Part shown: positions 42,015 to 51,038 of the stretch, piece after piece
How the letters are laid out: each line of letters opens with the position of its first letter
Position numbering within the stretch: position 1 is the first letter of the stretch
Source: Streptomyces sp. NBC_00285
GTDB lineage: Bacteria > Actinomycetota > Actinomycetes > Streptomycetales > Streptomycetaceae
Assembly (NCBI RefSeq): GCF_036174265.1
Contig: NZ_CP108055.1
Location: forward strand, 9,424,001 to 9,488,000
Direction of reading: 5' to 3'
Length of the DNA: 64,000 nt
Program-made: the position numbers and the translations under genes
The notes under the pieces: generated by a model
Databases searched by the model: none
Told to the model about the DNA's origin: nothing
Seen by the model: only the letters and a program-made list of their open reading frames with translations

Positions 42015-42071
42015 ACGGAATGTCATGACTGCAACAACCATGGCCTCGGTCCGCATCTGGGAGCGCTCCCA
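42012..42071 (+). promoter_or_regulatory. GH9 promoter region with CebR operator
   Basis: TTGACG at 42012-42017 is a likely -35 (the -10, near AACCAT at 42036, is weak). TGGGAGCGCTCCCA at 42058-42071 is a perfect 14-bp palindrome identical to the known CebR operator of Streptomyces cellulase genes. Cellobiose or cellotriose would release the repressor. Confidence 0.85.
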
Positions 42072-42110
42072 TCGCGAGCGTCACCCGCACCTCACCGGAG
42101 GAGCCCAGAC

Positions 42111-44354
42111 GTGAAACGACGCAGAACCACCTTGCTGTGCCTGACGGCCCTGCTGGGAGCGGCACTTGTGGCCTCCCCGGCGTCCCCGGCCGTGGCCGAC
42201 GAGGTCGAACAGCTGAAGAACGGCACCTTCGACACCGTCACCGAGCCCTGGTGGACGAGCAGCAACGTCACCGCCGGCCTGTCCGACGGGCAGCTCTGCG
42301 CGAACGTGCCCGGCGGCACCGCCAACCGCTGGGACGCCGCCGTCGGCCAGAACGACGTCGCCCTGGTGAAGGGGGAGTCGTACAAGTTCTCCTTCACCGC
42401 GAACGGGTCGCCCGAGGGGCACGTCCTGCGGGCCATCGTCGGGCTGCAAGTGGCGCCCTACGACACCTACTTCGAGGTGAGCCCGCAACTGAGCGTGTCG
42501 GGGAACTACTACTCCTACACGTTCACCTCGCCCGTCGACACCACCCAGGGCCAGGTCGGCTTCCAGCTCGGCGGCAGCGCCGACCCGTACCGCTTCTGCA
42601 TGGACGACGTGTCCCTGCTGGGCGGGGTCCCGCCGGAGGTGTACGTGCCCGACACCGGACCGCGCGTGCGCGTCAACCAGGTCGCCTATCTGCCCGCCGG
42701 ACCGAAGAATGCCACCCTGGTCACCGACGCCGTCACGAAACTGCCCTGGCAGCTGAAGAGCGCGTCCGGCGGCGTCGTCGCCCACGGCTGGACCGTGCCG
42801 CGGGGCGTCGACGTCTCGTCCGGGCAGAACGTCCACTCCATCGACTTCGGCGCCTACAAGAAGCGCGGCGCGGGCCTCACCCTGGTCGCGGACGGCCAGA
42901 CCAGCCGGCCCTTCGACATCGGCACGAGCGCCTACGAGCAACTCCGTCTCGACGCCGCGAAGTACTACTACACGCAGCGCAGCGGCATCGCGATCCGCGA
43001 GGATCTGCGCCCGGGCTACGGCCGCGCCGCCGGGCACGTGAACGCGGCCCCCAACCAGGGCGACAAGAACGTGCCCTGCCAGCCGGGCGTGTGCGACTAC
43101 ACCCTCGACGTCACCGGGGGCTGGTACGACGCCGGCGACCACGGCAAGTACGTGGTGAACGGTGGCATCTCCACCTGGGAGGTGCTGAGCACGTACGAGC
43201 GCGAGCTGCTGGCCCGCACCGGGCAGCCCGCGAAGCTGGGCGACGGCACCCTCGCCATCCCGGAGAGCGGCAACAAGGTGCCCGACATCCTCGACGAGGC
43301 CCGCTGGGAGCTGGAGTTCCTGCTGAAGATGCAGGTCCCGGACGGGCAGCCGCTGGCCGGTATGGCCCATCACAAGGTCCATGACGAGCAGTGGACCGGC
43401 CTGCCCCTGCTGCCGAGCGACGACCCTCAGAAGCGTGAACTGCACCCGGCGTCCACCGCGGCCACCCTGAACCTGGCGGCGACGGCAGCGCAGGCCGCCC
43501 GCCTGTACAAGCCGTACGACAAGGCGTTCGCGGCGAAGGCGCTGGCGGCCGCCCGCAAGGCCTGGACCGCGGCGCTCGCCCATCCCGACCTGTACGCCTC
43601 GGAGAGCGACGGCATCGGAGGCGGCACCTACGCCGACAACAACGTCACCGACGAGTTCTACTGGGCGGCGGCCGAGCTGTACCTGACCACAGGAGAGAAG
43701 GCCTTCCGGGACCACGTGCTCGCCTCACCCGTCCACACCGCCGACATCTTCACCCCCGTCGGCTACGACTGGGCCCGCACCGCCGCCGCGGCCCGGCTGG
43801 ACCTGGCGACCGTGCCGAGCAAGCTGCCCGGCCGCGACAAGGTCCGGCAGTCGGTCGTCAAGGGCGCCGACCGCTACCTGGCCACGCTGAACGCCCACCC
43901 GTACGGCATGCCGTACGCCCCGGAGGGCAACCTCTACGACTGGGGCTCCAACCACCAGATCCTGCACAACGGGATCGTCATCGCCACCGCCTACGACATC
44001 ACGGGCGGCTCGAAGTACCGTGACGGCGCCCTCCAGGGCATCGACTACATCTTCGGCCGCAACGCGCTGAACATCTCCTACGTCACCGGCTACGGCGAGG
44101 TCAACTCCCACAACCAGCACGCCCGTTGGTACGCCCACCAGCTCGACCCGAACATGCCGAACCCACCGAGGGGCACCCTCGCAGGCGGCCCGAACTCGGG
44201 TATCCAGGACCCCTACGCACAGAGCAAACTCCAGGGCTGCGTAGGCCAGTTCTGCTACATCGACGACATCCAGTCCTGGTCGACCAACGAGCACACCATC
44301 AACTGGAACTCGGCCCTGACCCGGATGGCGTCCTTCGTGGCGGATCAAGGCTGA
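42111..44354 (+). CDS. Secreted GH9 endoglucanase with CBM4 and Ig-like domains
   Basis: A 747-residue cellulase. Order: signal peptide ([23 protein letters not shown]), CBM4/9 cellulose-binding module (about 30-175), CelD-type Ig-like domain (about 185-275), and the GH9 alpha-barrel (about 280-745). The catalytic aspartates lie in [12 protein letters not shown] (D340, D343), SHNQHARW gives the conserved histidine region, and the acid glutamate is in [13 protein letters not shown]. It should cleave beta-1,4-glucan outside the cell. GTG start with GGAGGAG; a perfect CebR operator lies 40 bp upstream. Its last 56 bp overlap the 3' end of the convergent cytochrome b gene. Confidence 0.93.
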   Translation: MKRRRTTLLCLTALLGAALVASPASPAVADEVEQLKNGTFDTVTEPWWTSSNVTAGLSDGQLCANVPGGTANRWDAAVGQNDVALVKGESYKFSFTANGSPEGHVLRAIVGLQVAPYDTYFEVSPQLSVSGNYYSYTFTSPVDTTQGQVGFQLGGSADPYRFCMDDVSLLGGVPPEVYVPDTGPRVRVNQVAYLPAGPKNATLVTDAVTKLPWQLKSASGGVVAHGWTVPRGVDVSSGQNVHSIDFGAYKKRGAGLTLVADGQTSRPFDIGTSAYEQLRLDAAKYYYTQRSGIAIREDLRPGYGRAAGHVNAAPNQGDKNVPCQPGVCDYTLDVTGGWYDAGDHGKYVVNGGISTWEVLSTYERELLARTGQPAKLGDGTLAIPESGNKVPDILDEARWELEFLLKMQVPDGQPLAGMAHHKVHDEQWTGLPLLPSDDPQKRELHPASTAATLNLAATAAQAARLYKPYDKAFAAKALAAARKAWTAALAHPDLYASESDGIGGGTYADNNVTDEFYWAAAELYLTTGEKAFRDHVLASPVHTADIFTPVGYDWARTAAAARLDLATVPSKLPGRDKVRQSVVKGADRYLATLNAHPYGMPYAPEGNLYDWGSNHQILHNGIVIATAYDITGGSKYRDGALQGIDYIFGRNALNISYVTGYGEVNSHNQHARWYAHQLDPNMPNPPRGTLAGGPNSGIQDPYAQSKLQGCVGQFCYIDDIQSWSTNEHTINWNSALTRMASFVADQG

Positions 44355-45828
44355 CGTCCGCGTGCTCCACCAGCTCACCGGGCCGCTCGTGCGCGGTGAG
44401 CTGGTGGAGTTCGGCCCGATCGAGCGGCTGGTGCACCTCGACGTACTCACCGTGCGGCAGCCGCTTGATCACACCGGTCTCCCGACCGTGCAACACCAGC
44501 TCCCGGTCGCGGAGTTGCAGCCCCAGACAAATGCGCCGCGTGGCGACGAAGACAACCGCCGGGACGACGAACATCCCGATCCGGACGGCCCACGTGACCG
44601 TGTTGATCGACAGATGGAGCCGGGTCGCCACGATGTCGTTGCCGCCGCCCGCGAGCAGGATCAGATACAGGCTGATCCAGGACGCGCCGATCGCCGTACG
44701 GACCGGACGGTTGCGCGGACGGTCCAGCAGATGGTGCTCCCGCCGGTCCTTGGTGAACCGGGCCTCCAGGAACGGGTAGACGCCGATGAAGACCAGCAGG
44801 AGGGGGAAGACCAGAACCGGGATCAGGACCCCGAGGGCCAGTGTGTGGCCCCACAGAGTCACCTCCCAGCCCGGCATCACCCGCACCAGCCCCTCCGCGA
44901 ACCCCAGGTACCAGTCCGGCTGGGCGCCCGTGGAGACCTGGTCGGCGCGGTAAGGGCCGTACGACCAGACCGGGTTGATGGACGCCACGGCGGCGATGAA
45001 CGTGAGCGTGCCGAAGACCAGAAAGAAGAAGCCGCCCGCCTTCGCCAGGTACACCGGGAAGAACGGCGCCCCGACCACGTTGCGTTCGGTCCGGCCGGGG
45101 CCCGCGAACTGGGTGTGCTTGTGGTACACGACCAGGATCAGATGGGCCACCACGAGGGCCGCCATGATGCCGGGGATCACCAGGATGTGCAGCGAGTAGA
45201 AGCGGGCCACGATGTCATGGCCCGGGAACTCGCCGCCGAACAGGAACAGCGCGAGATACGTCCCCACGATCGGCACCGACACGGTGGCGCCGTAGACGAA
45301 CCTCATGCCCGTGCCCGACAGGAGGTCGTCCGGCAGCGAGTAGCCGAAGAGGCCCTCGAACAGGCCCAGGAACAGCAGCAGCCAGCCGAACAGCCAGTTG
45401 ACCTCGCGCGGCTTGCGGAACGAGCCCGTGAAGAAGTGCCGCATCATGTGCGTGAGCATCCCGGCCACGAAGACCAGCGCCGACCAGTGGTGGAGTTGCC
45501 GGATCAGCAGTCCGCCGCGCACGTCGAAGCTGATGTCCAGCGTCGAGGCGTACGCCTGCGACATGCGCACGCCGTTCAGCGGGGTGTAACTGCCGTGGTA
45601 CGTGATCTCGTTCATCGACGGATGGAAGAACAGCGTCAGCCACACCCCGGTCAGGATCAGCACGACGAAGCTGTACAGGCAGATCTCGCCGAGCAGGAAG
45701 GACCAGTGGTCCGGGAAGACCTTGCGCAGGTACTTCGCGCCGAGCGTGCGGGTGCCGAGACGCCCGTCGAGCCAGCCCGCCAGACGCTCGCCCCTCTCCG
45801 GCCGCGCCGGACGCCGTGCGGCGCTCAC
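44299..45828 (-). CDS. Orphan cytochrome b (QcrB paralogue)
   Basis: A 509-residue integral membrane protein of the actinobacterial cytochrome bc1 cytochrome b family. Haem-ligand helices carry [20 protein letters not shown] and [29 protein letters not shown]; the quinol-site motif is PDWY in [18 protein letters not shown], as in actinobacteria; a C-terminal cytosolic tail follows. No qcrA, qcrC or cta genes are nearby, so it must act with subunits encoded elsewhere or alone. The GTG at 45828 overlaps the sigma-factor stop by four bases, and GGAGGAGG serves it. Its 3' end overlaps the GH9 gene by 56 bp, tail to tail. Confidence 0.88.
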   Translation of the reverse strand: MSAARRPARPERGERLAGWLDGRLGTRTLGAKYLRKVFPDHWSFLLGEICLYSFVVLILTGVWLTLFFHPSMNEITYHGSYTPLNGVRMSQAYASTLDISFDVRGGLLIRQLHHWSALVFVAGMLTHMMRHFFTGSFRKPREVNWLFGWLLLFLGLFEGLFGYSLPDDLLSGTGMRFVYGATVSVPIVGTYLALFLFGGEFPGHDIVARFYSLHILVIPGIMAALVVAHLILVVYHKHTQFAGPGRTERNVVGAPFFPVYLAKAGGFFFLVFGTLTFIAAVASINPVWSYGPYRADQVSTGAQPDWYLGFAEGLVRVMPGWEVTLWGHTLALGVLIPVLVFPLLLVFIGVYPFLEARFTKDRREHHLLDRPRNRPVRTAIGASWISLYLILLAGGGNDIVATRLHLSINTVTWAVRIGMFVVPAVVFVATRRICLGLQLRDRELVLHGRETGVIKRLPHGEYVEVHQPLDRAELHQLTAHERPGELVEHADVSLDPPRRTPSGSGPSSS

Positions 45829-46736
45829 GCCTCCTCCTTCCGGACGTGCGTGAGCTTGTCGGGATTGGTGACGACGAAGAGGCTGGAGACCCGGTCGCCC
45901 TCCGGCGTGAGGTCCAGGACGATCACCGCGTACGGCGAGCCCTGCTCGAACAGCACGGCCGCGTCGTCACCGTTGACGCACCGGTAGCGCAACTCCAGGC
46001 CCAGGGCCTGCGCTCCGCCCCGCTTCGCGTACCCGGAGAGCAGCCGGGCCGCCTTCTCCCGGCCGTGCACCGGACGCAGGGCCTGCTTGCGCATGCCGCC
46101 GCCGTCCGTCCACACCGTGACGTCGGGCGCGAGGATCTCCATCAGCTCCGCGATGTCCCCGCCGACCGCCGCCTGCACGAACCGTTCGGTCGCTTCCCGG
46201 CGCACCCGGGGATGCGCTTCGTACAGGGGCCGGCGAGCCTGCACATGGGCCCGCGCCCGGTGCGCCAACTGCCGTACGGCGGCCGGGGCGCGGTCGATGA
46301 TCTCCGCGATCTCGGTGTGGGCGTACCCGAACACCTCGTGCAGCACGAACACCGCGCGTTCCAGCGGGGACAGGGACTCCAGGACCACCAGCATCGCGAG
46401 CGACACGGAATCGGTCCGCAGTGCCGGTCCGTCGGCGCTCGCCTCGTCGGTGACCAGCGGCTCGGGCAGCCACGGGCCGACGTAGGTCTCACGGCGGCGG
46501 TTGACCACCGCCCGCCGCTGGAGCGCGTGATTGACGGCGATCCGGACCAGATAGGCACGCGGGTTGTCGATCCCGCCGGTGCCCCGGCGCGACCACGACA
46601 GCCAGGTGTCCTGAAGCACGTCCTCGGTGTCGGCGACACCGCCCAGCATGTTGTAGACGACACCGAAGAGCAGCTCTCGGTGCTCGACGAAGACACCGGT
46701 CGCGTCCTCGACGTCGGGAACGGGTATCTCGGGCAT
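45825..46736 (-). CDS. ECF41 sigma factor with SnoaL-like C-terminal domain
   Basis: A 303-residue ECF41-group sigma factor. Regions 2 and 4 are intact (YNMLGGVADTEDVLQDTWLSW and SPLERAVFVLHEVFGYAHTEIAEII), the linker holds the group-specific WLPEP motif, and the C-terminal SnoaL-like extension ends with the NPDK motif. These two motifs control ECF41 activity. The extension replaces a separate anti-sigma factor. ECF41 genes usually adjoin oxidoreductase or carboxymuconolactone-decarboxylase genes; here the coupled neighbour is a cytochrome b. ATG 46736 is chosen over the upstream GTG. Confidence 0.9.
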   Translation of the reverse strand: MPEIPVPDVEDATGVFVEHRELLFGVVYNMLGGVADTEDVLQDTWLSWSRRGTGGIDNPRAYLVRIAVNHALQRRAVVNRRRETYVGPWLPEPLVTDEASADGPALRTDSVSLAMLVVLESLSPLERAVFVLHEVFGYAHTEIAEIIDRAPAAVRQLAHRARAHVQARRPLYEAHPRVRREATERFVQAAVGGDIAELMEILAPDVTVWTDGGGMRKQALRPVHGREKAARLLSGYAKRGGAQALGLELRYRCVNGDDAAVLFEQGSPYAVIVLDLTPEGDRVSSLFVVTNPDKLTHVRKEEA

Positions 46737-46971
46737 CTCGTGTGGCCTCCCCAATGGCGCGCTCACCACTGCGAGGCCTTCAGGGCACCGGAATGTGACA
46801 TCGGACGGCCAGAATGTGACCCACGCCTCATCGGGGCCCGGTCGGCAGCAGCCAGGACACGCCGTGGAAGGCGATGCCGAGCGCGCGCAGGCGGCGGCCC
46901 GTCCGGAGGGACGCGGGCAGCGTGCTCCTGGGCTTGCGGTACCGCCGAAAACATGGCTTGAACTGGGAGTA

Positions 46972-47000
46972 TTTACGGGTGAGTACCCGCGCGGTACCGT
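46972..47000 (+). promoter_or_regulatory. Leaderless promoter of the Phd/Doc-like pair with operator
   Basis: TTTACG (46972-46977), 17 bp, TACCGT (46995-47000), then six bases to the ATG at 47007: a leaderless arrangement. The palindrome GTACC-CGCGC-GGTAC (46983-46997) lies in the spacer and -10, where the antitoxin could repress. Confidence 0.55.
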
Positions 47001-47006
47001 GAGGAC

Positions 47007-47252
47007 ATGCCAGCTCTCAACGTGGAGTTCAGCGATCGCGAGCTAGAGGACCTGCGGCAGATCGCCAAGGAGCGCGGTACGTCGATGAAGGCCCTCGTAC
47101 GGGAAGCCGCCGCGGCCGACATCGCCCGGCACCGGGCCCTCCAGGAAGGCGCGGAGGCCTTTCGGCGGTTCTTCGCCGCCCATGCCGACGAGTTCGCCGC
47201 CGCCTTCCCCGAGGACGAACCGGCGGCCAAGGGCGCGGGGCGGGTCGGCTGA
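47007..47252 (+). CDS. Antitoxin-like ribbon-helix-helix protein
   Basis: An 81-residue protein: LNVEFSDRELEDLRQIAKERGTSMKALVREAAAADIARH has the strand-helix-helix pattern of RHH antitoxins, and the acidic tail (HADEFAAAFPEDEPAAK) could neutralise the partner. It starts six bases after a -10 element, so the transcript is probably leaderless. The Doc-like gene begins 3 bp after its stop. This gene order, small DNA-binding protein before a Fic/Doc-fold protein, is that of phd-doc modules. Confidence 0.75.
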   Translation: MPALNVEFSDRELEDLRQIAKERGTSMKALVREAAAADIARHRALQEGAEAFRRFFAAHADEFAAAFPEDEPAAKGAGRVG

Positions 47253-47255
47253 CCG

Positions 47256-47633
47256 ATGGCTTCCGTCGTCCACATCGACGTGCCGTGGCTGCTCCAACGG
47301 CACGAAGAGGTCCTGCCCGACCAGCCCACGATCAACGACTTCTCGGCCCTCGTCGCCGCCGTCGCCCGGCACCGCGTCGATCCGCCGCGGCTCGGCGTCG
47401 ACTCCGACCCGGCCTGGCGGGCCGCAGCCCTGCTGCACACTCTCGCGCTGCTCAAGCCCTTACCGTCGGCCAACGCCCGCTTCGCCTGCGCCACCGCCGT
47501 GGCCTACATGTTCGTCAGCGGCGTCGGCATCGACCCGCCCTACGGCGCCCTCGTCGATCTCGCCCGCGACCTGATCTCCGGCAAGGCCGACGTGTACGCA
47601 GCGGCGGACCGGCTGCGCGCCTGGCAGATCTGA
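47256..47633 (+). CDS. Doc/Fic-fold toxin-like protein, catalytic His missing, TTA codon
   Basis: A 125-residue Doc-like helical protein. The Fic core HPFxDGNKR is replaced by KPLPSANAR (residues 67-75), so the catalytic histidine is lysine and the D/G are gone; the flanking helices are conserved (LLHTLALL before, FACATAVAYMFVSGVGI after). Adenylylation or Doc-type phosphorylation is therefore doubtful. Codon 69 is TTA (47460-47462), the rare leucine codon that needs bldA tRNA, so expression would follow development. It is coupled to the antitoxin-like gene. Confidence 0.72.
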   Translation: MASVVHIDVPWLLQRHEEVLPDQPTINDFSALVAAVARHRVDPPRLGVDSDPAWRAAALLHTLALLKPLPSANARFACATAVAYMFVSGVGIDPPYGALVDLARDLISGKADVYAAADRLRAWQI

Positions 47634-48159
47634 GGCCGTCGAGCGGGTCAGGAGCGAGGCGCCCCGGCCGGACGTCGGCCAACCCGCCCCCGGGGCCGCC
47701 GACCGAGGGCGGGAGGAACTGGGCCGGCGGCCGGGGTTGCGCGCGGGAGAGCCGCCGTGCCGCGCGCGGCCTTCGAGGAGGGCCGGTTCCAGTGGACCAC
47801 CGGTCGCCGTGCGAAGGGAGCGTGCGCGGCGCTCCGGCGCGTGCGCGGGTTTCACACGGGGCGCATGGAATGTCGAAAGCCGGTCCGGGCTGACGCAGTT
47901 GTGAGGGCCTGCGGCCAACTTTCCCGTGTCCGCGATCTTGCCCGGGTGCCTTGTTGGTCACGAGTGACTTGTGCAATGGTGAACCACCTGTGTGGGGGGC
48001 AGGGGCCGGGCCGCATTCGTCCCGTGGGGAACCGGGATGGACAGGCGTCGGTGAATTCGTGCTTCCCACGCCCGCCCGAAAGGGATGCGCCCTTTGTCGC
48101 TTTCATTTCGGCAACGAGAACTTCTGTGAGTCCCATGCCCGTGGGAAGGAATCCGCTCA
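47634..48159. other. 526-bp upstream region of the second ricin/sigma-like gene
   Basis: No gene is supported. It contains the shared element at 47950-47981 and GTCAC-GA-GTGAC (47957-47968), a perfect 5-bp-arm palindrome partly overlapping it. The rest is GC-rich sequence with open but non-coding frames. Confidence 0.5.
47950..47981 (+). promoter_or_regulatory. Shared upstream element, copy 2
   Basis: CTTGTT, nine bases, then TGACTTGTGCAATGGTG. It matches copy 1 (31820-31851) in layout and in 15 of 17 bases of the second block, and precedes the paralogous gene by about 180 bp (copy 1 by about 150 bp). Confidence 0.5.
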
Positions 48160-49773
48160 GTGCCAACCCCCCACCCACCGCTTCCGCCTTACCCGCCGCC
48201 GGGTGCCGCGTCCGGCGAATCCGACGAGGACCTCGCAGCCCGGCTCAGAGGCCGTCCCGACGGCGAGGCCGCCCAGTCCATCGCGCTGCTCATGGCGCGC
48301 CACTGGAAACCGGCCCACGAATACGCGGTCATCTGTCTCGCCTCCCCGTCCGAGACCGCATCCATGGTGGCCACCGCCGCCTTCCACCAGGTCCTGGACC
48401 GGCTCGCGCTCGGCGAACCGGCCCTCGCGCTGCGCCCCAGAACCCTGGTGGCCGTGCGGGACACGGTCAAGGAGTGGGTGGCCGAGGACCGGATAACCGA
48501 CGTTCTGCCGGACCTGGTGAAACCGAACGGCGGCCGCGGTATGCGGGCCGCGAAGTCCATGACACCGGAAAACCGCAAGCTCGCCGAGCGGTCTTTCCAG
48601 GCCCTTCCCGGACTCGCCCGCTGTCTGCTGTGGCACACCGAGGTGGAGGCGGACTCGATTACCGTGCCCGCCGCACTCCTCGGCATGGCCACCGACACCG
48701 CGTCGGCGGCCCTCGAACAGGCGCGTGAAAAATTCCGGGAAGGATGTGTACATGCCCATCGGGAACTCGCGCCGACCAAGGACTGCCGCTTCTACAACCG
48801 CCTCCTAGACGTTCCGATTCGTCGCGGGGGAACCCTGCTGCCGGATGTCCAGCAGCATCTCTCGGAGTGCCGCTACTGCCGTTCCGCCGCGGAACAACTG
48901 AGCCATTTCGAGGGCGGCCTGGGCATACTGCTCGCCGAGGCGGTGCTCGGCTGGGGTGCCCGCCGCTACCTCGAACTGCGCGCCGGGCGTACGCCCCAGG
49001 AAACGGGGCGCCGGGGCAGCGGCCGGCACGGGGCGGCCCGCCGCCGCATCCTCGAGCGCATTCCCACACCCGGTCGGCGCGATCCCGGCACGGGCGGCGG
49101 TCTGCGGTCCTCACGGACGCTGCTCACCGGCGTGGGCCTCACCTCCGCGGGACTCGTCGCCGTCCTGCTCGCCTCCGGCCTGTGGTCGCACGACGACGGG
49201 GCCGACCCGGCCGCCTCCACCAGCGCCACCAACGGCGGCGTGATCCCGGGAGCCGGGACCGGCACCCCGGGCACCGCCCAGCTGCCCACCGCACCGGCGG
49301 TGACCCGGCTTCGCAACGCCGCCGCCGGCCTCTGCCTCGACATCCGGGGCATCCCCAAGGAGGGCGCCGCCACCGAACTGGCCGCATGCTCGACCGACCG
49401 GACCCAGCAGTGGTCGTACGAGACCGACGGCCTGCTGCGCAGCGAGGCGCAGCCCGAGCTGTGCCTGGACTCCCACGTGGACGCGGGGGTGGTCATCCTC
49501 GGCAAGTGCGCCGACGACAAGGCGAAGCGAGGCGGAGACGTGCGCTACGACCTCACCGTGCAGGGAGAGTTGCTGCCCCGCTGGGACGAGCAGCTGGCCC
49601 TCGCCACCACCACTGAGGCCCCGGGCGCCGACATCGTCGTCAAGGTCCGCGACCACTCGGACCAGCAGCGCTGGCTGACCGACCCGACCACCGACGCCAG
49701 CCCCGGCTCGCTGTCGGTCACCGGCAGCGAGGCCCCGCAGGCGCGGCCCGCCGAACTCACGGACCGGATCTAG
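48160..49773 (+). CDS. Second membrane ECF-sigma-like / Zn / TM / ricin lectin protein
   Basis: A 537-residue paralogue of the protein at 32005. The sigma-like parts are here (MARHWKPAHEYAVICLASPSETASMVATAAFHQ; LLWHTEVEADSITVPAALLG...LEQAREKFREGC), with C209 and H233-x3-C237-x2-C240 as zinc ligands, one membrane helix (about 325-345) and a ricin trefoil with the same QQW-YETDGLLRS block. It lacks the long Thr/Pro linker and Gly/Tyr tail. GTG start with AAGGA upstream. The two proteins share their whole architecture, so the combination is ancient rather than accidental. Confidence 0.8.
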   Translation: MPTPHPPLPPYPPPGAASGESDEDLAARLRGRPDGEAAQSIALLMARHWKPAHEYAVICLASPSETASMVATAAFHQVLDRLALGEPALALRPRTLVAVRDTVKEWVAEDRITDVLPDLVKPNGGRGMRAAKSMTPENRKLAERSFQALPGLARCLLWHTEVEADSITVPAALLGMATDTASAALEQAREKFREGCVHAHRELAPTKDCRFYNRLLDVPIRRGGTLLPDVQQHLSECRYCRSAAEQLSHFEGGLGILLAEAVLGWGARRYLELRAGRTPQETGRRGSGRHGAARRRILERIPTPGRRDPGTGGGLRSSRTLLTGVGLTSAGLVAVLLASGLWSHDDGADPAASTSATNGGVIPGAGTGTPGTAQLPTAPAVTRLRNAAAGLCLDIRGIPKEGAATELAACSTDRTQQWSYETDGLLRSEAQPELCLDSHVDAGVVILGKCADDKAKRGGDVRYDLTVQGELLPRWDEQLALATTTEAPGADIVVKVRDHSDQQRWLTDPTTDASPGSLSVTGSEAPQARPAELTDRI

Positions 49774-49777
49774 GAAC

Positions 49778-49832
49778 GGGGGAGGCCTTCCCTCATGGAG
49801 TGCCTCCCCCCAAGGCGGGGCCCTCCATGAGG
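49778..49832. terminator. Nested hairpins between convergent genes
   Basis: GGGGGAGGC/GCCTCCCCC (49778-49786, 49802-49810) and CCTCATGGAG/CTCCATGAGG (49791-49800, 49823-49832) overlap, so only one can form at a time. They span the stop of the convergent FMN enzyme gene and likely end both transcripts. Confidence 0.55.
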
Positions 49833-50980
49833 TCGTCGGGGCCGATCGTCGCCGGTGTCGCGTGCCCGGACAGGGCCAGCGTGAGATCCAACTCGGCGAG
49901 CAGACAACGGATCACGTGCTCGACGCCCGGCTGCCCGTCGAGGCCGAGGCCGTAGACGTAGGGCCGTCCGAGCAGGACCGCGCGGGCGCCGAGCGCGAGG
50001 GCCTTGAAGACATCGTCGCCGGTGCGGATCCCACTGTCGAAGAGCACGGTCAGCCGGTCACCGACCGCCTCCACCACCCGCGGCAGCGCGTCGGCCGCGG
50101 CGACGGACCCGGCCACCTGCCGTCCGCCGTGGTTGGACACCACGACCCCGTCCATCCCGGCGTCGGCGGCCGACCGGGCGTCGTCCGGGTGCAGGACACC
50201 CTTGAGCACGATCGGCCCGTCCCAGTGCTCCCGCAGGAACGCGAGGTCGGGCCAGGTCTTGCCGGGGTCCGCGAACATCCCGACGAAGTGCAGCACGGCC
50301 GCGTTCGGGTCCTCGTGCACCGGCTTGGCCAGGCCCGCCTGAAAGGCCGGGTCGGAGAAGTAGTTGGCGGTGCCCACACCGTGCAGGAACGGCAGGTACG
50401 CCTGGTCGAGGTCGCGTGGCCGCCAGGACAGCAGCGGGGTGTCCAGGGTGACGAACAGGGCCGTGAACCCGGCTGCCTTCGCCCGGTTCAGGAAGCTCAG
50501 GGCCACCTCGGGGTCCTTCGGCCAGTACAGCTGGAACCAGCGTTCGGCGTCGCCCATCGCCTCGGCGACCTGCTCCATCGGCGTGCTGGACGCCGACGAC
50601 AGGATGTACGGCACGCCCTGCGCCGCGGCGGCCCGGGCGGCGGCCGGCTCCGCGTCCGGGTGCATGATCGACAGGACGCCGACCGGCGCCAGGGCCAGCG
50701 GGGCGGGCAGGGAGCGCCCCAGCACCTCCACCGACAGATCGCGTTCGTGGACGTCCCGCAGCATGCGCGGAACGATCCGGCGCCGCTGCAGAGCCGACCG
50801 GTTGGCCCGCGCCGTACTGCCGTCGCCCGCGCTGCCCGCCACATAGCCCACCGGGCCGGGCCCGAGCCGCTGCTCGGTCAGCTCCTCCAGCCGGGTCAGG
50901 TCGGTGGGGAGCCGGGGCACCGTGCCGGACATGCCGTTCAGATAGATCTCGTACTGGAAGTCCGCCCAGTGCTTGGCCAT
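49793..50980 (-). CDS. FMN-dependent alpha-hydroxy-acid oxidase (lactate 2-monooxygenase-like)
   Basis: A 395-residue FMN TIM barrel. LALAPVGVLSIMHPDAEPAAARAAAAQGVPYILSSASS is the flavin region, VVVSNHGGRQVAG holds the catalytic histidine and arginine, and DSGIRTGDDVFKALALGARAVLLGRPYVYGL the phosphate loop. Length and the long loop before the histidine fit lactate 2-monooxygenase rather than plain lactate oxidase. It would oxidise L-lactate or a related hydroxy acid. I use ATG 50980 (MAKHWADFQYEIYLNGM); an ATG at 51019 lacks a ribosome site. The alpha/beta hydrolase gene lies upstream in the same direction. Confidence 0.87.
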   Translation of the reverse strand: MAKHWADFQYEIYLNGMSGTVPRLPTDLTRLEELTEQRLGPGPVGYVAGSAGDGSTARANRSALQRRRIVPRMLRDVHERDLSVEVLGRSLPAPLALAPVGVLSIMHPDAEPAAARAAAAQGVPYILSSASSTPMEQVAEAMGDAERWFQLYWPKDPEVALSFLNRAKAAGFTALFVTLDTPLLSWRPRDLDQAYLPFLHGVGTANYFSDPAFQAGLAKPVHEDPNAAVLHFVGMFADPGKTWPDLAFLREHWDGPIVLKGVLHPDDARSAADAGMDGVVVSNHGGRQVAGSVAAADALPRVVEAVGDRLTVLFDSGIRTGDDVFKALALGARAVLLGRPYVYGLGLDGQPGVEHVIRCLLAELDLTLALSGHATPATIGPDDLMEGPALGGGTP

Positions 50981-51038
50981 CCGTCCGAACCGCCTCTCGC
51001 CGTCGAGTGCGTTGACCATATCCGGGGGCGGGCGCAGG

